Origin: Gammaproteobacteria bacterium
GTDB lineage: Bacteria > Pseudomonadota > Gammaproteobacteria > Steroidobacterales > Steroidobacteraceae
Reading direction: 5' to 3'
Assembly (NCBI GenBank): GCA_028293745.1
Contig: JAQGOF010000128.1
Coordinates: forward strand, 1-59,789
Length of the DNA stretch: 59,789 nt
Shown: piece after piece, positions 15,074-23,750 of the stretch
How positions within the stretch are numbered: position 1 is the stretch's first letter
How the letters are laid out: every line of letters begins with the position of its first letter
Notes under the pieces: model-generated
Told to the model about the DNA's origin: nothing
Seen by the model: the letters and a program-made list of their open reading frames with translations, nothing else
Databases searched by the model: none
Translations under genes and position numbers: made by a program

Positions 15074-17749
15074 GATCAAGATCGGTTCGCTCGGCAGCAC
15101 GCCGGCTCTTCCGCGGCCCAGCATGCCTGTGTAGTCCGGAAAGATCTGTTTACCTGCTTCCGTCAGTTTATCAGCTACCGGGTCACGATTGGCGGCGCGC
15201 TGGTCTGCGATCCGGTCGGCCAGGGTCTGTGCCAGCATCTGCGCGACCGCGTCGTATTCCTCGCCTTCGGTTCCCTTCAACTCCTCGAGAGCGCGTTTCA
15301 TGTCGTTGACATTGAGCACGACGGCGCTGCTCACTCGATCGTAGATATTGGCCGCGGCAACGTAGCGCTCTTCCAGGTCCTTCAATTCAGGCGCCTTGCC
15401 GAACTTCTGGCGTCCATCTTTGAGCGTCTGCAACGCCGCGTTGATCTGACCGCCCGCAAGTTGCGTCTTCGCGAGATGCACGTAGGTCAGTACCAGGGTG
15501 TGCGGTATTTCACGGGTGACATATGCGCTGCCGGCAGAGACTCGGGTGAGCTTGTTAGCGGTTGTCGTTGCGCCAGCGACATCACCGGCAATAGCTTGTG
15601 TCTCGAACTGTGCCTTCAGTATGTCGATCTGGGTGGTTCCGGATGCCGCGGCGTTGGGCCCCGGCGTCGTGGTGGCTGCCGGGGGCGTGTTGGTTCCGGA
15701 TCCCGCGGTGGTCGCTGAGCCCGCACTGGTGCCCGATCTTGCGGTGATGCCCGACCCCGCAGTGGCGCTCGATCCCGCCGAAGTTCCTGGCACCACGGTG
15801 GTGCCCGTGGTGCCCCAGGTCGGGCGGGGCGCCGGCGTCGCAGTGGCTGCCGGGGGCGTGTTGGTACCCGATCCCGCGGTGGTCGCTGACCACGCACCGG
15901 TGCCCGATCCTGCAGTGGTACCCGATCTTGTAGCGATGCCCGATCCCGGGGTGGCGCTCGATCCCGCGGCAGCTCCTGGCATCGCGGTGGTGCCCGTCGT
16001 CCCCCAGGTCGCGCGGGGCCCCGGCGTCGTAGCGGCCGTCGGGGCCGTGTTGGGCCCCGATCCCACGCTGGTGCCCGGTCTGCCAGTGGCGTTTGATCCC
16101 GCAGTGGTGCCGCCCGATCCGGCGGTCCCCGATCCCACGCTAGTGCCCGGTCTGCCAGCGGCGTTTGATCCCGCAGTGGTGCCGCCCGATCCGGCGGTGG
16201 CGGTGCCTGATCCCACAGCGGTGCCCGAGCTCACACCAGTGCCCGCGCGCACAGCGCCGACATCAGATCCCGCAGTAGTGTCCGATCCTACCCTGGGTCC
16301 GGACGTCGCGGAGGCTCCCGCTGCCGCGCTCTGTTGCGCGGACGATTCGGCCCGCGCGGCCCGCGGTTGCTCGGCCGCCGTCTGGTGCACATCCGACCGT
16401 TTCCAAACGAGCAGCGCCGCCAAGCCCACGGCAGCTACGCAAGCGGCTGCTACTGTTGCCCAAAGCTTTGCCCTGCTCGGTGGTGCGATCAGCTGCTGAG
16501 CAAGGCCATCGATAGTGGGGTACCGGTCGGCGCGCCGGAATGCGAGCCCTTGTTTGAGCGCGCGCCACTGCGCGCGCGACAACTTCCGGATGGGTCGGGG
16601 CTGCAATTCCATCTCGAAGGCTTTCATCGCGTCGAGCCGTTGGTACGGGTGGCAGCCGGTGAGCAGCTCATACGCGACACATGCGAATGCATAAACGTCA
16701 TCGCGGACGTCCGGCTGCTCGCGCTGCAGCATCTCGAGGCTGGCATATGCCGGCGACACGGCTCCGAGTTGTCCGGCGTCGAACAGTGTTGCGTCACCTT
16801 TTTCCAGCAGTGAGGGTGCGGCTCGCGCAATGCCGAAGTCGAGCACCTTGATCTTGCCCTCACGGGTGAGGAACGCGTTGCTCGGCTTGAAATCGCAGTG
16901 AACGATGTCCTGCTGATGCGCGTAGCTCAACGCCGCAGCGAGACACTTGATGATGTCCATCGCGGGGCCGAGCGGAATGCCACCCTGGCCGTCATCCCGC
17001 AATACCTGGTCCAGCGAGCGGCCCGAGAGGAATTCCATGACCATGTATACATTGCCGCCGTCCCGGTCGAAATCGTGTACGCCGACCACATTCGGGTGCG
17101 CAAGCTTCTGTGCTTTCCGGGCTTCGCGCTGGAGGGCCCGCACCGCCAGGGGATGGCGTTTGAAATCCTCGTTCAGGACCTTGATCGCGACATAGCGATC
17201 CTTCACGTCGCCTCTGCTGCGGTCGAATGCCTTATAGACAACACCCATTCCACCGCGGCCGAGCTCTTCGACTAACACGAACCGGTCCCGAATGACCGAG
17301 CCGGGATACAGGGGTGCGCCGGCTTCCGCCAACGCGTCAACGTCCCACTTGGATCCGCCCGTCGAGCCTGTACCCGTCGTCAGCGAATTCGAAATGGTAT
17401 TGGGCGCAACGGCTGCCTCCGGTCCGGTCAGGCCCCGTGTTGCAACATGCACGTCAGGGGAATTGGCGGCTGGGCCATCGGAGATCCAGGGCGTGTTGGG
17501 CCGCGGGGACCTCACCATGGTCAAGTCCAGGATGGGCCCGGTGACCTCCGCGATATCGGCGTTTATCGTGGACTGCAGCTTGGCATCGATCAGATTCGCG
17601 CGCCGATAGGCGTCCGTGAGTGCCATGAGGGCGGGTGAGAGCTGCGGCTCCTGCGCCAACGCGCTACGGATGAAACTGCGGAGCTCGAACTCCGGAAGCT
17701 GCCCGGAGCCGTATGCCGTGAAATGCCGCTGCATTTCCGCGATGCCCAT
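15062..17749 (-). CDS. Membrane Ser/Thr protein kinase with Gly/Ser/Thr-rich repeat linker
   Basis: 895 aa. Residues 1-70 are a small helical domain. A Hanks-type kinase spans about 155-420: GRGGMG loop (164-169), Lys190 in VAIK, HCDFKPSN (284-291) and DFG (304-306). The usual HRD Arg is replaced by Cys, so it is a non-RD kinase like the T6SS kinase downstream. A transmembrane helix (about 430-449) leads to a 200-residue Gly/Ser/Thr repeat linker and a helical C-terminal domain (about 700-880), presumably periplasmic. AAGGA precedes the ATG. It lies 3.2 kb from vgrG and shares its architecture with PpkA, so a T6SS regulatory role is plausible but unproven. Confidence 0.85.
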   Translation of the reverse strand: MGIAEMQRHFTAYGSGQLPEFELRSFIRSALAQEPQLSPALMALTDAYRRANLIDAKLQSTINADIAEVTGPILDLTMVRSPRPNTPWISDGPAANSPDVHVATRGLTGPEAAVAPNTISNSLTTGTGSTGGSKWDVDALAEAGAPLYPGSVIRDRFVLVEELGRGGMGVVYKAFDRSRGDVKDRYVAIKVLNEDFKRHPLAVRALQREARKAQKLAHPNVVGVHDFDRDGGNVYMVMEFLSGRSLDQVLRDDGQGGIPLGPAMDIIKCLAAALSYAHQQDIVHCDFKPSNAFLTREGKIKVLDFGIARAAPSLLEKGDATLFDAGQLGAVSPAYASLEMLQREQPDVRDDVYAFACVAYELLTGCHPYQRLDAMKAFEMELQPRPIRKLSRAQWRALKQGLAFRRADRYPTIDGLAQQLIAPPSRAKLWATVAAACVAAVGLAALLVWKRSDVHQTAAEQPRAARAESSAQQSAAAGASATSGPRVGSDTTAGSDVGAVRAGTGVSSGTAVGSGTATAGSGGTTAGSNAAGRPGTSVGSGTAGSGGTTAGSNATGRPGTSVGSGPNTAPTAATTPGPRATWGTTGTTAMPGAAAGSSATPGSGIATRSGTTAGSGTGAWSATTAGSGTNTPPAATATPAPRPTWGTTGTTVVPGTSAGSSATAGSGITARSGTSAGSATTAGSGTNTPPAATTTPGPNAAASGTTQIDILKAQFETQAIAGDVAGATTTANKLTRVSAGSAYVTREIPHTLVLTYVHLAKTQLAGGQINAALQTLKDGRQKFGKAPELKDLEERYVAAANIYDRVSSAVVLNVNDMKRALEELKGTEGEEYDAVAQMLAQTLADRIADQRAANRDPVADKLTEAGKQIFPDYTGMLGRGRAGVLPSEPILINEQ
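15650..16310 (-). repeat. Degenerate in-frame repeats encoding a Gly/Ser/Thr/Ala linker
   Basis: This part of the kinase gene encodes many short variants of AGSGT, RPGTSVGSG and TWGTTGTT. The clearest DNA copies are at 16071 and 16143, with a 72-bp period (24 codons) and one mismatch over about 55 bp. Longer copies sharing TPPAATxTPxPRxTWGTTGTT occur further along. Such low-complexity tracts expand and contract by recombination, and probably form an extended periplasmic stalk. Confidence 0.85.
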
Positions 17750-17916
17750 CGCCCGTCCTTTTTCTTCTGGATTGGGCCGGTTAACAAAACACGGGCGGGC
17801 ACAAAAATCCAGTCTTTTCGCGCCGGCAGATGCGGGCTGCCGTATTTTGTCGATTATTTAAGGACCTGGCCGTACATCTTCGATATGGACTGAATCAGTG
17901 CGAGCGCAACGAGCTG

Positions 17917-19551
17917 TCAATGCGCCTCACCACTGAAGGGCTCATGCGTCCGGCCGATAAACGCCGCAACGTTGTCGTGCAATGCCTTCAGGTCCGGCTC
18001 ATGCGCATAGACCATGTGCCCCGAGGTATAGAAGTGCATCTCGATGTTCTTCTGCAGGGCGGGTTGTATCGGCAGCTGCTGCAGCTCGTAGCTGGCCGCG
18101 AAGAAGGGCGTGGCGAGGTCGAAGTACCCGCCATTCATCATGACTTTGAGGTTGGGATTCATTTTCATCGCGAACGCGAGGTCGGGCTCGACGTTGACGG
18201 TCTGCGGTAACTTGATGGGTGCGCCCGGCGGCTGATGCTGGAAGTCCCAGCTCTTCTCGACGTCGATTCCCTCCTTGTAAATCATCTTGACCCCGAACTT
18301 CAGCGTCCGGCGGACATAGTCGTTGAAGGCGGACACGTACGCGGATGAGATCGCCGCCGATTGCGGATCGTAGTCCGCCTCCTTGCTCATGGGATCAATG
18401 GTCGGGCCCGAAAAGCGGCTGTCCAGGCGTCCCGCCGTCGTGTTACTGCCCAACAGTGTCTTTTCGAACTCGCCCACATTGATGCGCAGGTCGGCCCGCT
18501 CGATATAGTCCTGCGGCAAACCGGTGTACGCATGCAATCTGCCGGCTATCTCGGTCTTACGCTCGGGCGGCAACGTATTGCCGGCGTTCAAGGCGCGCCA
18601 GTAGTCATTCAACGCAAACTGCTCGACTTCGGTGAGCAGCGGCTCGAGAGCCTGAGACTGGTTCGGCAGCTTGTGGTGGTACCAGGCGGTGGCCGCATAC
18701 GATGGCAGGGCCAACACATACGGCTGGTTGACTCCAGGGTTGAATTGCGGCCCATCGGCACTGTTGTCGAAGCTGAGAATCTGCGAAAGCAGGATGACTC
18801 CGTTGAAATCGAGGGATTTCTCGCTCTGCAGTATGTAGGCGAGCAAAGCTGCGCGAGTAGTGCCGTAGCTCTCGCCGAACAGGTACTTGGCCGAGTTCCA
18901 GCGGGCGTGGCGGGAGAGGAATCCAACAATGAAATTCGCAAATGCATGCGCGTCCTGATCCACACCGTAGAAGGCCTTCTCCTTGTCGGCACCGCGCAGG
19001 TGCCCGAATCCGGTTCCCGGCGCGTCTACGAATACCAGGTCGCTCGCGTCGAGCAGACTGAACTCATTGTCAGTGACGTGGTAGGGCGCCGCGGGACTGT
19101 GTGAATCGTCCGCGGTGATGACGCGCTTCGGACCGAACGCGCCCATGTGCAGCCACACGGTCGAGGAGCCGGGGCCGCCGTTGAAGAGAAATGTAATCGG
19201 CCGGCGGGCATCCTCATGATCGCCCTTGAAGTAGGCCACGTACGACATGCTGGCATGTTGCGGGACCGGCGGCTGATCGCCCTTGTCGTCATGCCGTGCC
19301 TGAGGATCGTCGTCCTTCGGATCCTTCAGATATACAACCTCCAGGCCAGCCTCGGCCTGGTATATCAACCTGGCTCCCCTGACCGTGATGGAGCCTGATG
19401 TGACCTGGCTTTCGTCCTTCAGGATACGCTGCGAGTCGGGCTCGTCGCTGTCATGCCTGGAGTCCTGGTCGGCTTCCCTGGCATACGTCGTACTGATTAC
19501 TGCCGTCAAGGCGAGCAAGGTGAGCAGCAAGCGGCCGGATTGGCAAGTCAT
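17917..19551 (-). CDS. Peptidase S10 (serine carboxypeptidase-like) secreted protein
   Basis: 544 aa with a signal peptide ending near TTYA (residue 24). Family motifs are FNGGPGSS (123-130), the nucleophile FGESYGT with Ser228, the Asp in NGGYFDLATPF and the His in YTSGHMVYAHEP, so the whole S10 triad is present. Bacterial S10 homologues are exported and remove C-terminal residues or act as acyl hydrolases. GGAG precedes the ATG by five bases. A charged stretch (DDDPQARHDDKGDQ) after residue 80 is an insertion. It is divergent from a lipoprotein hydrolase with a 51-bp intergenic gap. Confidence 0.9.
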   Translation of the reverse strand: MTCQSGRLLLTLLALTAVISTTYAREADQDSRHDSDEPDSQRILKDESQVTSGSITVRGARLIYQAEAGLEVVYLKDPKDDDPQARHDDKGDQPPVPQHASMSYVAYFKGDHEDARRPITFLFNGGPGSSTVWLHMGAFGPKRVITADDSHSPAAPYHVTDNEFSLLDASDLVFVDAPGTGFGHLRGADKEKAFYGVDQDAHAFANFIVGFLSRHARWNSAKYLFGESYGTTRAALLAYILQSEKSLDFNGVILLSQILSFDNSADGPQFNPGVNQPYVLALPSYAATAWYHHKLPNQSQALEPLLTEVEQFALNDYWRALNAGNTLPPERKTEIAGRLHAYTGLPQDYIERADLRINVGEFEKTLLGSNTTAGRLDSRFSGPTIDPMSKEADYDPQSAAISSAYVSAFNDYVRRTLKFGVKMIYKEGIDVEKSWDFQHQPPGAPIKLPQTVNVEPDLAFAMKMNPNLKVMMNGGYFDLATPFFAASYELQQLPIQPALQKNIEMHFYTSGHMVYAHEPDLKALHDNVAAFIGRTHEPFSGEAH

Positions 19552-19602
19552 GTTTCTCCAATCATCAGTGGATCATTGCACGAGCAATTAATATATCGCC
19601 AT

Positions 19603-20430
19603 ATGGTCCTCCCACGAGAGAATGTCTCCATCCTGCTGTTGCTCATCGCACTGCTCGCCGGATGTGTGACGCCTGCGCAGCACGCCGACCGACTGGCTGC
19701 GAAAGCGGGATTTGCGCGCTCAGTGTTCCAGGGAGACAAATTCCATCACGTCGCCTACGCGCGGATCACATCGGGCGGTCCGCTGCTCGTTTATCTCGAA
19801 GGTGACGGCCGGCCCTGGATACACGGTGGGCGCCAGATCAATACTGATCCGACGGGCCGACACCCGCTCGCCCTCGAGCTGGCGGCCCGCTCGGACGCTG
19901 CTTCAATTCTCTACTTGGGACGGCCGTGTTACCTGGGGCTGGCCGCACTGCCCGAGTGTCATTCGGCGGACTGGACGTTCGACCGCTACTCCGCGGATAT
20001 CGTGCGCAGTCTGGCTGTCTGCATCAATCGATTTGTCGCAGAGCACGGCTTTCGGGACGTGGTCCTGATCGGTCATAGCGGCGGTGGAACACTGGCGCTG
20101 CTCATGGCGCCTCAGGTCATGAACCTGCGCGCGGTGATCACGGTGGCCGGCAACCTGGATGTAAAAGCCTGGACTGCCTACCATGGGTACTTGCCGTTGC
20201 AGGGAAGTCTGGATCCCGCCGATACCGGTCCGCTTGCAGCGGGTGTCGTCGAGATCCACCTGACCGGCGGAGCCGATACCGAGGTCCCTGCAAGCCTCCT
20301 CGGCCGCTATCTGGCCGGGCACCCCGGTGCTCAACAATGGGCTTACCCGCGTTTTGGCCACCATTGCTGTTGGCAGGACGCCTGGCCGGAGTTGTTACCG
20401 AAAATTGTCAAGACAGTCCTGCCAGATTAG
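19603..20430 (+). CDS. Lipoprotein alpha/beta hydrolase
   Basis: 275 aa. The N-terminus LLLLIALLAGC is a lipobox with Cys21 as the lipidated residue. The hydrolase fold shows LVYLEGDGRPW near the oxyanion site, the nucleophile elbow IGHSGGGT (Ser159), an Asp in GGADTEVPAS and a His in FGHHCCW. Substrate unknown. No ribosome site is seen before ATG 19603, but TAATAT lies at 19589-19594, placing a transcription start almost on the ATG, so the mRNA may be leaderless. It is divergent from the S10 peptidase. Confidence 0.8.
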   Translation: MVLPRENVSILLLLIALLAGCVTPAQHADRLAAKAGFARSVFQGDKFHHVAYARITSGGPLLVYLEGDGRPWIHGGRQINTDPTGRHPLALELAARSDAASILYLGRPCYLGLAALPECHSADWTFDRYSADIVRSLAVCINRFVAEHGFRDVVLIGHSGGGTLALLMAPQVMNLRAVITVAGNLDVKAWTAYHGYLPLQGSLDPADTGPLAAGVVEIHLTGGADTEVPASLLGRYLAGHPGAQQWAYPRFGHHCCWQDAWPELLPKIVKTVLPD

Positions 20431-20556
20431 CGCAGCGGCTGCGTTCATGCTGGCGGTCCCTGCCGGTCAGGCAGGCGAACTGCGATGTCGTGCGCAGCGG
20501 GCCCGTCTTCCGGCGGGTACCGTGGCGGCCAGCTAGCCTATCCGGAAGCGGAGAAC

Positions 20557-20847
20557 ATGACGCGTCCCACGGTCGAAGAAGTCGATTTTGCGGCATTCAA
20601 GCGAGCGCTCGAGCGAGCCACGGCGGATCGCATGCGCATTGTCCCTGGTGAGCAGGAGCGCTGGCAGCGTTACGTCAGCGAGCATGGGGTGCGCGAAGTC
20701 AATTTTCAGGGGTTCGTGCGGAGCAAATACGAAGGGCTCGAGCCGGTGATCCTGGATGGGGGCGAGATGGCCGGTTATTACATGTGGTCGGCGGCCGAGG
20801 AGCGTGCTTTGTGCTGGCGTCCGGCGACAAAGGCGGGCGACGGCTGA
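20557..20847 (+). CDS. Hypothetical protein, 96 aa
   Basis: I do not recognise this protein. It is acidic at the start (TVEEVDFAAFKRALERA) and ends in GYYMWSAAEERALCWRP, with no signal or membrane segment. ATG 20557 is chosen because GGAG lies seven bases before it. It sits between the lipoprotein hydrolase and vgrG, 140 bp upstream of the latter, and reads in the same direction, so it may be carried on a transcript into the T6SS locus. Codon use looks like that of its neighbours. Confidence 0.55.
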   Translation: MTRPTVEEVDFAAFKRALERATADRMRIVPGEQERWQRYVSEHGVREVNFQGFVRSKYEGLEPVILDGGEMAGYYMWSAAEERALCWRPATKAGDG

Positions 20848-20987
20848 GTCGGGCGGGACTTTTCATGCGCTGCGCGCCGTCAAGAACGACTCATATCGCG
20901 GGCCCGAGTTCGTAATCCCCGGAATGTGATACAAAGGGGGCTCTTACAGGGTCAACGCGCAAACAGGGGTCGTGTGGATGGGCCGCC

Positions 20988-23180
20988 ATGGCTGACACGA
21001 GAAAAATAACCGTCAAGACGCCCCTGGAAGACAAACTGTTACTGCGTTCCGCCGTCGTGACCGAGCACCTGGGCCAGCCGTTCGAAATCGACGTTGACCT
21101 GCTGAGCTCCGATGAGAACATCGATCTGGATGATCTGCTCGGCAAGGAGCTGACACTGTCGGTGGCGCTCGATGATGGCAGCTCACGTCACTTTCACTCG
21201 TTCATTGCGAATTTCGAGCAACATGGACGCTTCGGGCGTTACGCCAGCTACCGCGCGCAGTGCGTGCCCTGGTTGTGGTTCCTCGGTCAAAAGGCCGACT
21301 GCCGCATTTTCCAGCAGAAGACTGTTCCGGATATCATCGAGCAGGTGTTCCGCGGCAACGGCTGCACCGATTTCCAGGATTCGCTGACCAAGAACTACCG
21401 GGTTCGCGAGTACTGTGCCCAGTATCGGGAAACCGATCTGAACTTCGTCCAGCGGCTCATGCAGGACGAGGGCATCTATTACTACTTCAAACACACGGAA
21501 TCCTCGCATGTGCTGGTATTGGCGGATTCCCTCAGTGCTCACGAGCCGTTCAAGAACTACGAGCGTATTGAGTATTTTCCGCCGACCGAGAACGAGGTCC
21601 GTCCCAGCGATCACATCCATGACTGGTTTCTGTCGCGCAACCTGCAGTCCGGGCGTTTCACGCTGCGCGATTTCAACTTCACCAAGCCGCGGTTGCAGCT
21701 GGAATCAAAGTTGAGCCGGCAACGCAGTCATCCACGCTCGGGCCTCGAGGTCTACGACTATCCGGGCGGCTACACATCGCCGTCCGAGGGCGACCACTAC
21801 GTGCGTACACGTCTCGAAGAGGCGCAGACCCGCTTCGAGCGCGTGAGCGGGATTGGCAACGCCCGCGGCATTGCCGCCGGCGGCTTGTTTACGCTCGCGA
21901 ACTATCCGCGGAACGACCAGAACAAGGAATACCTGGTGGTCGCAACCAATCAGCACCTGCAGGCGACAGGCTACGAGACTGACCATCGCGAGGCGACGGA
22001 AGAATACAGCTGTTCCTTCGAGGCAGCCGATTCCAAGGAGCCCTTCCGCGGCGCCCGCACTGCAATCAAGACGCGCGTCGCAGGTCCACAGACGGCGATT
22101 GTCGTCGGCCCGTCAGGCGAGGAGATCTGGACCGACAACTACGCTCGCGTGAAGGTGCAGTTCCATTGGGATCGCCTCGGCAAGACGGACGAGAACAGCT
22201 CCTGCTGGGTGCGCGTTTCGCAGATCTGGGCCGGCAAGAACTGGGGTTGGATAACGATTCCGCGTATCGGCCAGGAGGTCGTGGTGGACTTCCTGGAGGG
22301 TGATCCCGACCAGCCGCTGATCACCGGGCGTGTCTACAACCAGGACAACATGCCGCCCTACGACCTGCCCTCCGACAAGACGCAATCGGGTATCAAGACC
22401 CGCAGCTCCAAGGACGGCACGCCGGCGAACTTCAACGAGATCCGCTTCGAGGACAAGAAGGGCTCCGAGCAGCTGTATATCCATGCAGAGAAGAACAAGG
22501 ACCAGGTCGTCGAGAACGATGAGACCCAGAAGATCGGTCACGATCGGTCCGAGAACGTGGGGCATGACGAGAAGATCTCGATTGGTCACGATCGCAACGA
22601 ATCCGTAGGCAACAACGAGACCATAGCGGTGGCCGTCAACCGCACGGAGACTGTGGGCTCGAATGAGCAGATCACCATTGGCAGCAATCGGTCGATCAGC
22701 GTTGGGGCCAGCGAAAGTGCGACAGTGACCTTGCAGCGAACCCATTCGGTTGGTGTCAACGAGACTATCAGCGTCGGAGCTGCCCAGGAGATTTCTGTGG
22801 GCGCGGCGCAGGTGATCTCGGTTGGAGCCGCGCAGAGCACCCAGGTTGGAGCGGATCGATCGATCAGTGTCGGTGGCAAGCAGTCGGTCGACATTGCCGA
22901 CGACCAGGCCATGAGCATCGGCAAGAACGAGAGCCGCTCGGTAGGCGAAGGGCGCACTACGAGTGTTTCGAAGGATGACGCCCTGAGCGTCGGCAAGAAT
23001 CTCACGATCACAGCCGGCGACTCGATTACCATCACGACCGGCGATGCGAGCATCTCGATGAAGAAGGACGGCACAATCGTCATCAAGGGCAAGGACATCA
23101 CCGTGCAAGGTAGCGGCAAGATCAATGTCAAGGCCGACAGCGACATTGTCATGAAGGGCAGCAAGATCCAACAGAACTGA
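20988..23180 (+). CDS. tssI: T6SS spike protein VgrG
   Basis: 730 aa. The gp27-like N-terminal part starts with VKTPLEDKLLLRSAVVTEHL and includes the family stretch YCAQYRETDLNFVQRLMQDE (residues about 143-162). A gp5-like OB domain follows, with ARVKVQFHWDRLG and WGWITIPRIGQEVVVDFLEG. Residues about 513-692 are a beta-helical needle of eight-residue repeats built on variants of SVGxNxxI. The protein ends soon after the needle with no cargo domain, so its effector must attach through the adaptors or PAAR-like protein encoded next. It forms the trimeric tip of the injected tube. It is first in the 19-kb block A. Confidence 0.97.
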   Translation: MADTRKITVKTPLEDKLLLRSAVVTEHLGQPFEIDVDLLSSDENIDLDDLLGKELTLSVALDDGSSRHFHSFIANFEQHGRFGRYASYRAQCVPWLWFLGQKADCRIFQQKTVPDIIEQVFRGNGCTDFQDSLTKNYRVREYCAQYRETDLNFVQRLMQDEGIYYYFKHTESSHVLVLADSLSAHEPFKNYERIEYFPPTENEVRPSDHIHDWFLSRNLQSGRFTLRDFNFTKPRLQLESKLSRQRSHPRSGLEVYDYPGGYTSPSEGDHYVRTRLEEAQTRFERVSGIGNARGIAAGGLFTLANYPRNDQNKEYLVVATNQHLQATGYETDHREATEEYSCSFEAADSKEPFRGARTAIKTRVAGPQTAIVVGPSGEEIWTDNYARVKVQFHWDRLGKTDENSSCWVRVSQIWAGKNWGWITIPRIGQEVVVDFLEGDPDQPLITGRVYNQDNMPPYDLPSDKTQSGIKTRSSKDGTPANFNEIRFEDKKGSEQLYIHAEKNKDQVVENDETQKIGHDRSENVGHDEKISIGHDRNESVGNNETIAVAVNRTETVGSNEQITIGSNRSISVGASESATVTLQRTHSVGVNETISVGAAQEISVGAAQVISVGAAQSTQVGADRSISVGGKQSVDIADDQAMSIGKNESRSVGEGRTTSVSKDDALSVGKNLTITAGDSITITTGDASISMKKDGTIVIKGKDITVQGSGKINVKADSDIVMKGSKIQQN
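22524..23060 (+). repeat. VgrG needle octad repeats
   Basis: About twenty short repeats of 8 residues (24 bp), each with a Val-Gly or Ile-Gly pair, encode the triple-stranded beta-helix of the spike. Several adjacent units (SVGAAQEI, SVGAAQVI, SVGAAQST) are nearly identical, which suggests recent duplication. Confidence 0.85.
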
Positions 23181-23200
23181 GAGTGAGCGAGGGCGCGTCG

Positions 23201-23737
23201 ATGAGTGCAGTCGAAACCAAGGTCGCCGAGCATTGCGGCGAGGATCCTGCCGCGGTTGACGTGATGCCCGGCGCCCGGGCACCACAGCCCGCGACCCACC
23301 CGGCGCCCGCCATGGCCGGCTCGGTGGTGGGTACGCTGATCGGCTTTCGCGACGACGGCCGCGTCCCCTTGGTGCTCTTTCCAGGACAGCCCGGGTCTGC
23401 CGCGCTGGCTGCGGCGACGACCATTGACGTGCACGGCGTACACATCGGCCGCCAGGTTGTTCTGGTTTTTGAGGGTGCGGATCCGCGCAGCCCGATCATT
23501 GTGGGCATACTGCGGTCCGCCCGCGCGTGGACGCTGCCCGAGCAACCGGCGGAAGTCGAGGTCGATGCGGATGGCGAGCGTCTGATCGTCACCGCCAAGG
23601 AGCAACTCGTCCTGCGCTGTGGCGCGGCGAGCATCACGCTCACGAAGGACGGCAAGGTGTTGATTCAAGGTGCCTACGTGAGCAACAGATCCTCCGGGGT
23701 GATGCGCATCAAGGGCGGCTCCGTGCAGATCAATTGA
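23201..23737 (+). CDS. DUF6484-type T6SS accessory protein
   Basis: 178 aa. The core resembles DUF6484 proteins encoded next to vgrG: GSVVGTLIGFRDDGRVPLVL, then IDVHGVHIGRQVVLVFEGADP and a C-terminal part (LVLRCGAASITLTKDGKVLI) that looks like a VgrG tail beta-helix segment. It probably binds the spike or extends it, perhaps as adaptor or cargo (inference). ATG 23201 has GAGGG at the right distance; GTG 23183 overlaps nothing and is an alternative. It follows vgrG by 20 bp. Confidence 0.72.
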   Translation: MSAVETKVAEHCGEDPAAVDVMPGARAPQPATHPAPAMAGSVVGTLIGFRDDGRVPLVLFPGQPGSAALAAATTIDVHGVHIGRQVVLVFEGADPRSPIIVGILRSARAWTLPEQPAEVEVDADGERLIVTAKEQLVLRCGAASITLTKDGKVLIQGAYVSNRSSGVMRIKGGSVQIN

Positions 23738-23750
23738 GTGCGAGCCGCTG

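Noticed and set aside
15498..16499. 333-aa plus frame rich in Val-Pro-Asp-Pro
   Set aside because: Antisense of the kinase Gly/Ser/Thr linker; the repeats come from that gene.
20900..20987. Possible -10 box (TGTGATACAAAG) before vgrG
   Set aside because: No matching -35 element and no sigma-54 pattern could be found, so it is not reported as a promoter.
22524..23060. Regular 24-bp repeats considered as a CRISPR array
   Set aside because: They are coding octads of the VgrG needle without unique spacers.
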